A DNA stretch of 64,000 bases from Spirochaetae bacterium HGW-Spirochaetae-4 (GTDB taxonomy: Bacteria > Spirochaetota > Spirochaetia > Sphaerochaetales > Sphaerochaetaceae), in NCBI GenBank assembly GCA_002839335.1, contig PGXU01000001.1, positions 101,687 to 165,686 on the forward strand, read 5' to 3'. Both the position numbers and the translations under genes were made by a program. Under the pieces are notes generated by a model. The model saw nothing but the letters and a program-made list of their open reading frames with translations. It was not told the DNA's origin and ran no database searches. Below, piece by piece: positions 1-8,769 of this stretch (position 1 is its first letter; each line of letters begins with the position of its first letter).

Positions 1-324
1 GACCAGTCCCAGGATGCCGGCCATTGCGAACAGACCGAGGGATATGGCGAGCGCGATCTTCGGATCCACACCTTCGTGGACTAAAACCTTGTCACGCTCA
101 TGGTTGTATTCGGCCTTGTCGGTTCCGCTGGTGAAGTCGAAATAGCTGTTGAATCCGGTTGTTCCCATGTCGACCAGGAGTACAGCGAATGCCATGACCA
201 CAAACCGTGGCCATGACCAGGTTCCTGTGGCGACAGCGGCGAAGAGGCTGGCACTGAGAAAGGTGCCCATGCTGATTATCTTGGTGCGGATTTCGACTAT
301 GCGGTTGAACTGGGTGATTGTCAT
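1..324 (-). CDS. UbiA-family prenyltransferase, N-terminal part (runs off window)
   Basis: This frame is absent from the ORF track because it has no stop inside the window. Read on the minus strand it begins MTITQFNRIVEIRTK and carries the Asp-rich motif NSYFDFTSGTD after DMGTTGF, which matches the first prenyl-diphosphate/Mg binding motif of UbiA/MenA enzymes. Hydrophobic segments lie on both sides of the motif. The family attaches a polyprenyl chain to an aromatic acceptor in the inner membrane, and MenA-type quinone synthesis is the closest resemblance. About 108 residues are visible and the C-terminal part is outside. The start is uncertain: a GTG three codons upstream is also in frame and no strong Shine-Dalgarno is seen. 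The family call is fairly sure; the substrate is not. Confidence 0.72.
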   Translation of the reverse strand, partial: MTITQFNRIVEIRTKIISMGTFLSASLFAAVATGTWSWPRFVVMAFAVLLVDMGTTGFNSYFDFTSGTDKAEYNHERDKVLVHEGVDPKIALAISLGLFAMAGILGLV

Positions 325-395
325 GACAAACACTATATCGCAAAGCTTGGTGTTTGCAACCTATCTGCACCACCTTTTTTCACCCGGATCGACAA

Positions 396-425
396 ACGGA
401 CTGCTCCTCGCAAGAAGCAGTCCGT
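396..425 (-). terminator. Stem-loop after the MMPL/barrel operon
   Basis: A perfect 10-bp inverted repeat (ACGGACTGCT / AGCAGTCCGT) with a 10-nt loop lies just past the stop of the barrel gene. On the minus strand only a short TTTG follows, so it is a weak intrinsic terminator or an RNA-stabilising end. Confidence 0.5.
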
Positions 426-451
426 GGTTTACGGAAATCACATCAACTAGA

Positions 452-1714
452 TCAGAAGTACCAGCGAAGCGACACATAGGCGAGGGAGTTGTCGGAATAT
501 GTTCCGAAGGTCCCGTCCTCGTCGCCGACAAACAGTTCCACTCCTCCTTCTATCGATACGCCGTCCTCGATGCTCCAGCTGAGCGACGGGCGGACCAAGG
601 CATTCAACGGTTCGGGCTCGAGGTACACGAAGATCTTTGCGGTCAACCGGTCCGAGATATAGGTGTCCTGCATCCGAAACGTGAAGGTGTGCTTGAATTC
701 TTCGACCGGACGGCCAAGCTCCATGAGTGTCGCATTGTGGTCATGCACATAGGAGAGGATATACTGGCCCGACATGGACACTCCCCACAGGTTCCAATCG
801 ACACCGAGCAGGGACTGGACCTGGTGATGCTTTTCCACCTCGACTGTTGGACTCGGCATGGCAGGAGTGACCGACGAGAACGGCTTGTCGAGGTACAAGG
901 CGGCTTCCCCACGGACAACCGTCGGACCGAGTGGCATGCTGAAACTGCCACCGACGACCGCGAAGCGGCCATACTCTTGTGTTGCCGTAGCCGTCGGGCC
1001 ATCGATATTGGTGACATGCGGTTCATCGGTCCACGCGTATCCGCCCATGACTTCCCAGCTGAGACTCGATCCGAAACGGCTGATCTTGCCGAATACCTCG
1101 CTGTCCTCGAAAGTGGTGCCGACTTCGGTTATGCTCGGAGCTATAGGGGTGCCGTTGGGCAATGTCATCTCTTGTGCCCAGAGGCCGTCCGAGGCGGGGA
1201 GGCTGCTGGGAACAAACCGGGGTATCCAGATTCCTTCGAACGTGTAGTCGCCCAGGTAGTAGTCCGCTTTCAATGCAGGGATTCCCATGCGGATCTCGGT
1301 GAAATCGGCAAGGATGAACGAACGCATATCCCTGGGACTCACGATATCGGTGATGAACGCACCCTCTGCCTGTCCCCAGACTATCGCCTGCTTACCGATA
1401 CGCACATCCATGGATTCGAAGAACAAATCCACATACGCTTCCCTGATGCCAATCTCCGGTTCGGAATCCAGGCCGACATAGGCGTAGGGATTCACGACCA
1501 GTCGGGTCATGTCACCCCATCCTTCCAATTTCAGGTCGATGGTCTGTTCATTGATCGCCAAATCGGCATCGGCTAGCGTCATGGCGTTGTAGCTGCGCAC
1601 CATACCGCGAAGATCGACGTCCTTCGCTCCAAGGGTGGCCATTGCAAGCAGCACAAGCGCGCCGACAAGCAGAGCGGTCTTCAAACTATTGTCTCTAGTA
1701 TTGTATCTTCCCAT
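452..1714 (-). CDS. DUF1302-like outer-membrane beta-barrel protein
   Basis: The ORF track extends this gene upstream. The ATG at 1714 is preferred because AGGAGGAAAC sits directly before it and a signal peptide follows (about residues 10-28, ending ATLGAKDV). The 420-residue product has alternating amphipathic strands and ends in an aromatic residue (SLRWYF), typical of barrels inserted by BAM. Patches such as RIGKQAIVWGQAEG resemble the DUF1302/alginate-export style of porin found beside MMPL exporters. It is the last gene of an MMPL, LolA-like, barrel operon and probably forms or supports the outer-membrane part of that export route. Specific cargo cannot be read from sequence. Confidence 0.75.
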   Translation of the reverse strand: MGRYNTRDNSLKTALLVGALVLLAMATLGAKDVDLRGMVRSYNAMTLADADLAINEQTIDLKLEGWGDMTRLVVNPYAYVGLDSEPEIGIREAYVDLFFESMDVRIGKQAIVWGQAEGAFITDIVSPRDMRSFILADFTEIRMGIPALKADYYLGDYTFEGIWIPRFVPSSLPASDGLWAQEMTLPNGTPIAPSITEVGTTFEDSEVFGKISRFGSSLSWEVMGGYAWTDEPHVTNIDGPTATATQEYGRFAVVGGSFSMPLGPTVVRGEAALYLDKPFSSVTPAMPSPTVEVEKHHQVQSLLGVDWNLWGVSMSGQYILSYVHDHNATLMELGRPVEEFKHTFTFRMQDTYISDRLTAKIFVYLEPEPLNALVRPSLSWSIEDGVSIEGGVELFVGDEDGTFGTYSDNSLAYVSLRWYF

Positions 1715-1740
1715 AATCTTGTTTCCTCCTACAGGTCGTA

Positions 1741-2529
1741 TCAGGTCCGGGGTCCAATGCGCATTTGCCGTTCTGAGAAGAAGCTGTCGGCCAGCTCGTT
1801 GTTGAAGGAAACGTCCTTCATCTGGATGCGGGTCGATGTATTCTTCTGCACATTGGCCATGGTCATATCGGTGATAACCCAAATATCGTCGATTTTCTCA
1901 AAAGCATCGATTCCCAACGTTTTTCCGAGTTTTCCATCGGCGGTGTAGAACTCCTTTTTCAGTCCGATCCACTCACCATCGACTATCCAAGAAACAGTCC
2001 GGGTGTAGGTTTCCTTCGGATCCACAGGAATGCTCTCGACCACGAGGACATCCCATCCGTCGATAGTCTCCTGGCGGAGGACCGTGTGCCGATCCTCGGA
2101 AGGGTGTCGCTCCCCCATGTCGTCATAGGTGAAATCGGATCCCATGAACGAGTCGCCCGTATTGTCGCTTGCGATCCGCTTCACCCGCTTGAGGGCAGGC
2201 AGATAGATCCATTGGTCGTCGCTGCGGCCGTCCGAATAGCTGAAGTTCAGGAAGCTGGTGTCCCTGACATCGGCAGGAGCGGTGAAAAACATGAGCTTCT
2301 TCTCTGTGGCACCGTCATCCTGCCTGAATTGGACGATGCTCCGCTCCCGGGTCGATCCCCGGTTGTTGGTCAATGTCATGATCAGATTTGCCGACATGTT
2401 GTTCCCGTTCGGTCTGGTATACACCTGTTGCATCACTTCATTGCCGGTCATGGTAGCTCCCACAGGGGCCAGGACAACGGCGCCCAAACAAGCCAATCCG
2501 ACGATAATTTTTTTCAAACTGTGTTTCAT
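1741..2529 (-). CDS. Outer-membrane lipoprotein-sorting (LolA-like) protein
   Basis: The 262-residue protein has a clear Sec signal peptide (MKHSLKKIIVGLACLGAVVLA). The rest resembles the LolA-like 'outer membrane lipoprotein-sorting protein' family encoded beside MMPL transporters: GNEVMQQVYTRPNGNNMSANLIM near the N-terminus and DQWIYLPALKRVKRI in the middle. These proteins have a half-barrel fold thought to carry lipid or lipoprotein across the periplasm. GGAGAAATTATC precedes the ATG. The start overlaps the stop of the upstream MMPL gene (ATGA), so the two are probably translationally coupled. Function within an envelope lipid or lipoprotein shuttle is inferred from family and context. Confidence 0.85.
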   Translation of the reverse strand: MKHSLKKIIVGLACLGAVVLAPVGATMTGNEVMQQVYTRPNGNNMSANLIMTLTNNRGSTRERSIVQFRQDDGATEKKLMFFTAPADVRDTSFLNFSYSDGRSDDQWIYLPALKRVKRIASDNTGDSFMGSDFTYDDMGERHPSEDRHTVLRQETIDGWDVLVVESIPVDPKETYTRTVSWIVDGEWIGLKKEFYTADGKLGKTLGIDAFEKIDDIWVITDMTMANVQKNTSTRIQMKDVSFNNELADSFFSERQMRIGPRT

Positions 2530-4865
2530 GATAATTTCTCCTTCAATCCTGACGTGGATTTTATTCGTATGAACTTGCCTTTCCTGTCCAATGCCACGAT
2601 TGCGACGAGCAGGATGGAAAGCGTTCCAATGGCACTTGTCGCCATATTCAACACAATGAGTCCGCCGACTTGACGGTTTGGCGGGAATACACTGAACATG
2701 AGGACCGCAAAGCCTCCCATGACAGCCACCGCATTGTAGATGATCGCCCGACCGGTATGTGCAAGGGTCTCGAATGCGGCGTCGTGGATCGAGACATCCT
2801 CCAACCTGCGGTTGCGGTAGTGCTCGATCAGGTGGATGGCATAGTCGACTCCGATTCCAACCGCGATGCTCGAAATGAGTGCGGTGGCGGAACTGAGTGG
2901 AATATTGAGCAATCCCATGACGCCGAAGTTGACCACTGCTGTGATTGCTATGGGAATCGTACCCACAATGCCGATGAGCAGGTTCTTGAAGAGCAGGGCA
3001 AGCAGCAGGGCGACAATAACGAACGAGAGCGCGATGCTGATGATCTGGCCTTCGAGCAGCAGTTCGGAGAACACGAATGCCTTGTATCCGCTGCCGGCGT
3101 ATCGGAGCGTGACACCAAGTTCGGTCATGGCCGCCTCATGGACCGCAACCATGTCGATGACTTCGCTCATGACCGCCGAGCTATCGCTCTTCAATTGGAA
3201 GGTGATATTGGCGTTCTGGTAATCGTAATCGACTACTTTCGCAAGTGTTTCGGGATCCCCCGAGAACTCGTACAGCAGCAGGTATTGGGCGACGAGGTCC
3301 TGGTTGTCCGGAATGGTATCGTAGGCCGGATCATTGTCGAACATGACCTTGTTCATACGTTTGATGAAATCGGCGATCGAGAAACTGGTGCCCACCAGGG
3401 TATGGGTCTCCACATCGGTCTGCAGGGTATCCATGGCCTTGAGGACCTCTGGATCCTTGAAGGTGTCTGGATCGTCGGCGGACAACACGACGTTGAGCGA
3501 GGAGGTTCCCCCGAACCTGGTATTCACGAAATTGTCGGTGATGACGATATCGCTTCCCTTCTCGAAGTTGGCGAGAAAGCTGGTATCGATCCATACATTG
3601 GTCGTTCCCAGGATACCGAGGACAACGACGATCGCGGCGATTGCGACAACCCGCAATGGACGACGCATCATGGCAGATCCCCAGGCCCCGTCCTTTCTGG
3701 AGACGTTGCCCGATTTATTGCCGCCACCGTCCGTCAACCGCTTCGGAGCTATCTTCGGCGGACCGAACAGATAGATGGATGCGGGGAAGAGTATGAGCGC
3801 CAAAACCATTTCGGTCATGACGCCGACCGATGCGAACAACCCGAAGTATCGGACCGGCAGCACCTGGCTGGTCATGAGTGCCATGAAGCCGATCGCTGTG
3901 GTGATCGCGGCCATGGACACCGGACGGATCATGGCGGTAAGGACCTCCTTGACCAATTGCTGTTTCGAGATCCCGGGATTTGTCTGGACACTATGGTGGA
4001 TGCTGTTGTGCATATGTATGCCGTACGCAACACCTATTGCTATGAGCATGACGGGTATCATGGTATCTACTGCATAGATGGGGACTCCCAGTACCGCCAT
4101 GGCTCCGAATGGGACTATCGTTCCGAACAGGACTATGACCAGGTTGATCACCGTGTCGCGGATACTGCGCAGCAATAGCAGCAGCAGGATGATCATGACG
4201 ACCATGACAATGGGAACCATGCGGGTCATGTCGGCCGGTCCGAGCTCGGCCATGGCCCCCTCCACTATCGGTCTGCCGGCGATGTAGAGTGTCTCGGGTC
4301 CTTCGAATGAAGCCGCGTAGGCTTCAAGACGCACATGCAGGTCGGCCGCATCGGCATCCGGATCGATTTCCGCGAGAATCAGAGTAGCTTTCGAATCGAG
4401 GCTGACATTGCGGCCGAACACCATTTCGTTCGATTCCACACGACGCTGCAATGCAAGCAACTCCTCTGCCGTCCGGGGGATCTCCTCGTAGAACGGTTCG
4501 ACTTCCAGATCTCCATCCGTACCGGTGATGTTGTCTGCGGTATACAGGGATGTTATGCCTTCAGCATATACTTCCGGGAATAGCCCGGGCAGGTCCTCGG
4601 TGATCGTCTTGATCTTCTCCAGGGTTCCGGCATTGAAAATCGTATCGGGGTGTTCGATGGCTATGAGCACCGAATCCTTGATGCTGAACATCTCCTCTGC
4701 CTGGTCGCTGAAGACGAAGGCCGGGTGGGTTGCCGGCATGTATTCGTCCAGATCCGTCTCCAAGCTTGCGTTTTGGGCAATACTGGAGATCAACAATATG
4801 CTGACACCCAAAATGAACAGTACGATCAGCAACGGTTCTTTTGCAATTCTTGCTATGAGATCCAT
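2526..4865 (-). CDS. MMPL/RND-superfamily exporter
   Basis: This 779-residue protein has the two-fold RND repeat: one TM helix at the N-terminus, a periplasmic domain of about 170 residues, five helices, then the same pattern again. It matches the 'predicted exporter of the RND superfamily' (HAE3/MMPL) group, which moves lipids or hydrophobic molecules using proton motive force. The second repeat keeps the proton-relay style motif GVDYAIH, but the equivalent site in the first repeat reads GVAYGIH and lacks the Asp. CAAGGAGCTT precedes the ATG. It is the first gene of the operon and lies downstream of a palindrome shared with the adjacent TetR gene. Confidence 0.9.
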   Translation of the reverse strand: MDLIARIAKEPLLIVLFILGVSILLISSIAQNASLETDLDEYMPATHPAFVFSDQAEEMFSIKDSVLIAIEHPDTIFNAGTLEKIKTITEDLPGLFPEVYAEGITSLYTADNITGTDGDLEVEPFYEEIPRTAEELLALQRRVESNEMVFGRNVSLDSKATLILAEIDPDADAADLHVRLEAYAASFEGPETLYIAGRPIVEGAMAELGPADMTRMVPIVMVVMIILLLLLLRSIRDTVINLVIVLFGTIVPFGAMAVLGVPIYAVDTMIPVMLIAIGVAYGIHMHNSIHHSVQTNPGISKQQLVKEVLTAMIRPVSMAAITTAIGFMALMTSQVLPVRYFGLFASVGVMTEMVLALILFPASIYLFGPPKIAPKRLTDGGGNKSGNVSRKDGAWGSAMMRRPLRVVAIAAIVVVLGILGTTNVWIDTSFLANFEKGSDIVITDNFVNTRFGGTSSLNVVLSADDPDTFKDPEVLKAMDTLQTDVETHTLVGTSFSIADFIKRMNKVMFDNDPAYDTIPDNQDLVAQYLLLYEFSGDPETLAKVVDYDYQNANITFQLKSDSSAVMSEVIDMVAVHEAAMTELGVTLRYAGSGYKAFVFSELLLEGQIISIALSFVIVALLLALLFKNLLIGIVGTIPIAITAVVNFGVMGLLNIPLSSATALISSIAVGIGVDYAIHLIEHYRNRRLEDVSIHDAAFETLAHTGRAIIYNAVAVMGGFAVLMFSVFPPNRQVGGLIVLNMATSAIGTLSILLVAIVALDRKGKFIRIKSTSGLKEKLS

Positions 4866-4881
4866 AGAAGCTCCTTGTGTA

Positions 4882-4899
4882 TTAGTTAACGATAACTAA
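4882..4899. promoter_or_regulatory. Probable TetR operator upstream of the MMPL operon
   Basis: Palindrome with arms TTAGTTA and TAACTAA around ACGA, about 17 bp upstream of the MMPL start codon. A near-identical palindrome precedes the TetR gene at 5543, so both are likely sites for that regulator. Confidence 0.6.
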
Positions 4900-4942
4900 C
4901 GATTCGGTCATACGATATATATGCTCACTGGGAACGTGTCGG

Positions 4943-5524
4943 TCATACTGAGGAGAAGAGGGTAGCCATGCTCGCCGCGAGTGGGGCCGCCTGGGTTTCC
5001 AGTGGAGTTTCTCCACCTTGCAGATGCCAATGGGTTACCGTGAGGCGGATCGTTCCCAGCAGGGTCATGGCAATGTGCCGGGCCGAGAGGTCTGTCCGGC
5101 ATTTGTTGGCAGCCTGGGCTTTTTGCATGAGTCCCTCCATCAACGAGATCATGTCCGTGAGCATGCGTGATAGCAGCGGCCGGAGTTCCTCGTCGGCATG
5201 GAAGGCTTCCTCGGTGAATACGAATAGGGCGAAAGCCGGATTCGCTTCGATACGGGAGAACAGCGAATGGAAAAGGTCGGTGAACAGCCTGTCGAGCGTG
5301 CCGGTATTCCCTTTCGCTTCGAGGAAAACCGGAAGAATCGATTGCTGGAGGGTCTCCAACAGACTCACCATCAGGGCATGCTTGCTTTCGAAATGCCGAT
5401 ACACAGCCGGTTCAGTTACCCCGATAGCCATGGCTACATTCCGTATGGTCAGTTTCTGTGTTCCCTGCCCGACGATGATATCCATTGCCGCATTGATGAT
5501 TTCCTGTTGCCGATCGGTAAGCAT
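4943..5524 (-). CDS. TetR/AcrR-family transcriptional regulator
   Basis: The 193-residue protein has the standard TetR layout. An N-terminal helix-turn-helix (about residues 8-55) carries LTIRNVAMAIGVTEPAVYRHF, which is the recognition-helix signature, followed by an all-helical ligand and dimer domain. TATAGGAGACAAGCC precedes the ATG. The gene lies directly upstream of the MMPL operon on the same strand with a gap of about 77 bp. Palindromes in front of both units suggest it represses itself and the exporter operon until a hydrophobic ligand binds. The ligand is unknown. Confidence 0.9.
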   Translation of the reverse strand: MLTDRQQEIINAAMDIIVGQGTQKLTIRNVAMAIGVTEPAVYRHFESKHALMVSLLETLQQSILPVFLEAKGNTGTLDRLFTDLFHSLFSRIEANPAFALFVFTEEAFHADEELRPLLSRMLTDMISLMEGLMQKAQAANKCRTDLSARHIAMTLLGTIRLTVTHWHLQGGETPLETQAAPLAASMATLFSSV

Positions 5525-5542
5525 GGCTTGTCTCCTATAAAC

Positions 5543-5558
5543 TAGTTATCGCTAACTA
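5543..5558. promoter_or_regulatory. Probable TetR autoregulatory operator
   Basis: Palindrome TAGTTA-TCGC-TAACTA sits about 20 bp upstream of the TetR start codon. It shares both arms and the central CG with the site at 4882. Confidence 0.6.
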
Positions 5559-5633
5559 ACATACATCCGATTGGAAGGTTTGGCAATAGGTCGGTACGCA
5601 TTTTTGAAAAATATGAATGTGGGTTTCCGTTTC

Positions 5634-5725
5634 CACTCTCCCGAGCGAGTGCAGGCAACGTGAGGTTCCATACCTCACAGGCCACTTGGGTGGACAGATC
5701 GTCAGGAGTGTTGAAATCTTTCATT
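5634..5725. repeat. Dispersed structured intergenic repeat, copy 1
   Basis: The first 43 nt (5634-5676) match 52861-52903 with only two mismatches. Both copies then share a TTGGG core and a TTGA.A.CTTTCATT end. The element can fold into CACTC/GAGTG and GTGAGG/CCTCAC hairpins. Here it lies upstream of the likely promoter of the sensor-kinase gene, so it is probably not in that gene's mRNA. Its nature (mobile remnant, structured RNA or protein-binding repeat) is not known to me. Confidence 0.6.
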
Positions 5726-5752
5726 TACATCCGGAATGCCAACACCTATACT
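5725..5752 (+). promoter_or_regulatory. Candidate promoter of the hybrid sensor kinase
   Basis: TTACAT and TATACT are separated by 16 bp, ending 43 bp before the start codon. The -10 box is good and the -35 box is moderate. Confidence 0.4.
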
Positions 5753-5795
5753 TGGACAACAGACATCCCCCTTGTTGCACAATGGAGTGACGACT

Positions 5796-8678
5796 ATGCG
5801 ACGTTGGATATTCCTAGCGCTACTCATTGCATCCACCATGGGCTCCCTTTGTGCAGAGCAGTCTTTTTCACTGACCGAATCGGAGCGATCGTTCATCCAA
5901 TCGAATCCCACGATCCGTTTGGGAATCGACCCTGCTTTCGTGCCATTCGAATTCATAGGAACAGACGGGACATACCAAGGCATATCTGCCGATGTCGTAC
6001 GGATCGTCTCGCAGCGAACCGGTCTGCGCTTCGATGTGGATACGGACCTTTCCTGGCAGGAGGTGGCAAACCTTGCCTCGACAGGAGAGATCGATGTCTT
6101 GGCCGCGGTGGGAAAGACTGCCGATCGGGAACAGTACCTGCTCTTCTCGAAACCCTATATCACGTTCCAACGGGTTATCGTGGTTAAGAACACCAACCAG
6201 AGCATCGATTCCTTTACCGATCTCGAGGGCCGACAAGTCGCTGTACAGGCCAACAGTTCCCACCAGGGATTGCTCAAGACATATCCGGCAATCGGCATCC
6301 GCGAATACGATACCGTGGAAGCTGCGTTGCGTGCCGTGAACCAAGGTGATGAAATCGCATTCGTGGGCAACGAGGCGACCACAAGCTATATCGCCCGGGC
6401 CAACGGGATGACCGAACTGAGTTTCATCCCCATCGATACGGGAGGAGTCCTCCAGCTCCACTTCGCTGTACGCAACGATTGGCCCGAACTGATCGCTATC
6501 ATCGATAAGGCGTTGGCTTCGATCTCGGAAGCCGAATTTTCCCTCATCTACAACCGGTGGATTTCATTCGAGCAACGGATCGACACGACACCTTTCATCG
6601 CCGCGGGCATCGGGTTGGTGGCGTTGCTGCTTGTCGTGTTCATTGTCTCGGGATTCTGGATTGTCCGACTGAGACGGGAGGTCGCTGCCAAGGCCGCAGC
6701 CCAGCGGGATATGGAGCAGGCCAAGAGCCAGGCCGAGTCGGCCGACCACGAGAAGAGCCGTTTCATGGCCCGCATGTCACATGAAATCCGTACCCCCCTG
6801 AACGGAATCAACGGAATGACCTACCTGCTCGAAGGAACAGCATTGGATGCAACGCAAAAACGGTATGTATCCACCATTGGGCAGGCATCGAAAAACATGT
6901 TGATGATCATAAACGATATCATCGACTATTCCCGAATCGAGGAGCGGAGCATTCCGTTGGAACGGGCTCCCTTCAAGTTGGACGAGGTTCTCCAGCATGT
7001 CCTTTCACTCGACGGGTATCTGGTGAAGCAGAAGAAGCTGAACCTGCAGTTCGAGTGGGACCCTGCGCTTCCCGTCAATGTGGTGGGCGATGCGAATCGA
7101 TTCGGACAGATTGTGACGAACCTGTTGCACAACGCGATAAAATTCACCGAGACAGGTACGGTGGGTCTCCGTGTGACCAGCCGGGAACAGTTCGGTCATA
7201 CCTGTCGAATCCAATTCGAGGTACGCGATACCGGTATCGGAATGTCGCCTGAAGTGCTCGAGAACCTGTTCAAGCCGTTCAGCCAAGCCGATGCGAGCAC
7301 CGCAAGGAAATATGGCGGTTCCGGTTTGGGACTTTCGATTGTCAAGAGTCTGGTCGAGATGATGGGTGGTTCTATCACCGTCGAGAGCGAAACGGGCAAG
7401 GGATCGGTCTTCACTGTGGAACTTCCATTCGATCTCGATATCGAGGGAGCTCTCGAGGATACCCGCAAACTCTCATCGGTCGATTTTTCCGCACTCAACA
7501 TCCTGGTGATCGCAAAGGAGGAGGAGACCCGGAAATCGATCGAGGTTGCCCTCCGGCGGTTCGGTTCCCCTGGCGATTATATCGGATCCTCGCGCATGGC
7601 CCGGACACTTTTACACAATGACTCGGAAAAGGGCATCCCCCGCTATCGGTTGATCATGATAGATTCATCGGTTGACGGGACGGTACAGGATCTGCTGAAG
7701 GATGTGCAGGAGTCGTATCCTCCCGACACCCGTCCGAAATCGGTGGTGTTCGTCGAACAGGATACCGGGGAAGTCGGGCAGCACTTCAGGAATTCGGGTG
7801 CCGATCTGGTCATCCCCAAGCCGGTTTTACCGTCGCTCATGTTCAACAGTATGCTCGAGCTGTTCAGCGAGAGCGTTGTGGATAGGACGCTTTCCAATCC
7901 GAGACAGATTGAAGCCAACGCAGGCCAGGCTTTCAGGATATTGGTTGTAGAAGACAATCCGGTGAACCAGATGATCGCCAAGGAGGTGTTGGCCCAGGCG
8001 GGGTTTGTTCCCACGATAGCCGAGAACGGGAAGGCTGGATGCGAGCTTTTCGAGGCAGAGGGAAATGCGATCGACCTGATCCTCATGGATCTGCACATGG
8101 ATGTCATGGACGGTTTCGAGGCGACCCGGATCATCAGGAGTATGGACACATCGATTCCAATTTTTGCCACAACCGCCGATGTTGTCGGGGATATCGACCA
8201 ACGGTGCCGGCAGGCGGGATTCTCACGTATCGTCCCGAAGCCCTACGATCCGAAGCAACTGGTGGAGACCATTTTGCAGGCATTGCAGGGGACGGTACCC
8301 AAGGCAGATGGATCGCAGGGAAAACGGAAGGACTCGCAAGTCCAGCCGGTGCTGGATGCAGGTAAAGGGCTTGGGCAGGTAGGGGGAAACGGAGCATTGT
8401 ACCGCAAGGTATTGGAAACGTTCCTTGCCGAGCATACCGGCACGGTACGGATGGTACGTGAAGCCATGGATAGGCGGGATTGGACAGTAGTGGAAGATCT
8501 CTCCCATAAGGTGAAGGGTAGCAGCGCGACTATTGGAGCTGCAGCGGTTTCGGCGATCGCCGCTGAAATGCAACGGGCGGCGACAGGAGATCCCGGAACC
8601 TTGGCTGGGATCTTCGACCGTTTCTCAGGAGTTTTTGGTGAATTGGAGCGGGAAATCAAGACATTTTTACATACTTGA
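5796..8678 (+). CDS. Hybrid sensor histidine kinase with SBP_bac_3 sensor, two receiver domains and HPt
   Basis: The start at 5796 is chosen because GGAG lies 8 nt upstream and a signal peptide follows ([20 protein letters not shown]). Domains in the 960-residue product are: a periplasmic amino-acid-binding-type (SBP_bac_3) sensor at about 25-255, a TM helix near 268-290, HisKA with [11 protein letters not shown] (His about 329), an HATPase with [12 protein letters not shown], a degenerate receiver at about 575-690, an intact receiver with VVEDNPVNQ and [11 protein letters not shown], and a C-terminal HPt with SHKVKGSS (His about 904). The first receiver has LIMIDSS but lacks the usual acidic pair, so it is probably not phosphorylated. 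This is a phosphorelay kinase that likely senses a small solute. No partner regulator is adjacent. Confidence 0.92.
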   Translation: MRRWIFLALLIASTMGSLCAEQSFSLTESERSFIQSNPTIRLGIDPAFVPFEFIGTDGTYQGISADVVRIVSQRTGLRFDVDTDLSWQEVANLASTGEIDVLAAVGKTADREQYLLFSKPYITFQRVIVVKNTNQSIDSFTDLEGRQVAVQANSSHQGLLKTYPAIGIREYDTVEAALRAVNQGDEIAFVGNEATTSYIARANGMTELSFIPIDTGGVLQLHFAVRNDWPELIAIIDKALASISEAEFSLIYNRWISFEQRIDTTPFIAAGIGLVALLLVVFIVSGFWIVRLRREVAAKAAAQRDMEQAKSQAESADHEKSRFMARMSHEIRTPLNGINGMTYLLEGTALDATQKRYVSTIGQASKNMLMIINDIIDYSRIEERSIPLERAPFKLDEVLQHVLSLDGYLVKQKKLNLQFEWDPALPVNVVGDANRFGQIVTNLLHNAIKFTETGTVGLRVTSREQFGHTCRIQFEVRDTGIGMSPEVLENLFKPFSQADASTARKYGGSGLGLSIVKSLVEMMGGSITVESETGKGSVFTVELPFDLDIEGALEDTRKLSSVDFSALNILVIAKEEETRKSIEVALRRFGSPGDYIGSSRMARTLLHNDSEKGIPRYRLIMIDSSVDGTVQDLLKDVQESYPPDTRPKSVVFVEQDTGEVGQHFRNSGADLVIPKPVLPSLMFNSMLELFSESVVDRTLSNPRQIEANAGQAFRILVVEDNPVNQMIAKEVLAQAGFVPTIAENGKAGCELFEAEGNAIDLILMDLHMDVMDGFEATRIIRSMDTSIPIFATTADVVGDIDQRCRQAGFSRIVPKPYDPKQLVETILQALQGTVPKADGSQGKRKDSQVQPVLDAGKGLGQVGGNGALYRKVLETFLAEHTGTVRMVREAMDRRDWTVVEDLSHKVKGSSATIGAAAVSAIAAEMQRAATGDPGTLAGIFDRFSGVFGELEREIKTFLHT

Positions 8679-8721
8679 GGCATCAAGAGGGCATTTTGGA
8701 GGTGCCGTTATCGCGTAAACA

Positions 8722-8740
8722 TGGTATGGTTAGAGTACCA
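8722..8740. promoter_or_regulatory. Possible GntR-type operator before the tagaturonate epimerase gene
   Basis: Inverted half-sites TGGTA and TACCA lie 9 bp apart, about 30 bp upstream of the start codon. They resemble hexuronate-regulator sites (TTGGTA..TACCAA), but the spacing is wider than usual. Tentative. Confidence 0.3.
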
Positions 8741-8769
8741 AATACCGAAATGGTTCGGAAGGAGGCTTC

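Noticed and set aside
149-1576. 475-residue plus-strand ORF
   Set aside because: Antisense shadow of the outer-membrane barrel gene; no ribosome-binding site and protein-like composition only on the minus strand.
2670-4178. 502-residue plus-strand ORF
   Set aside because: Rich in His, Asp, Gly and Arg, typical of the antisense frame of the MMPL gene.
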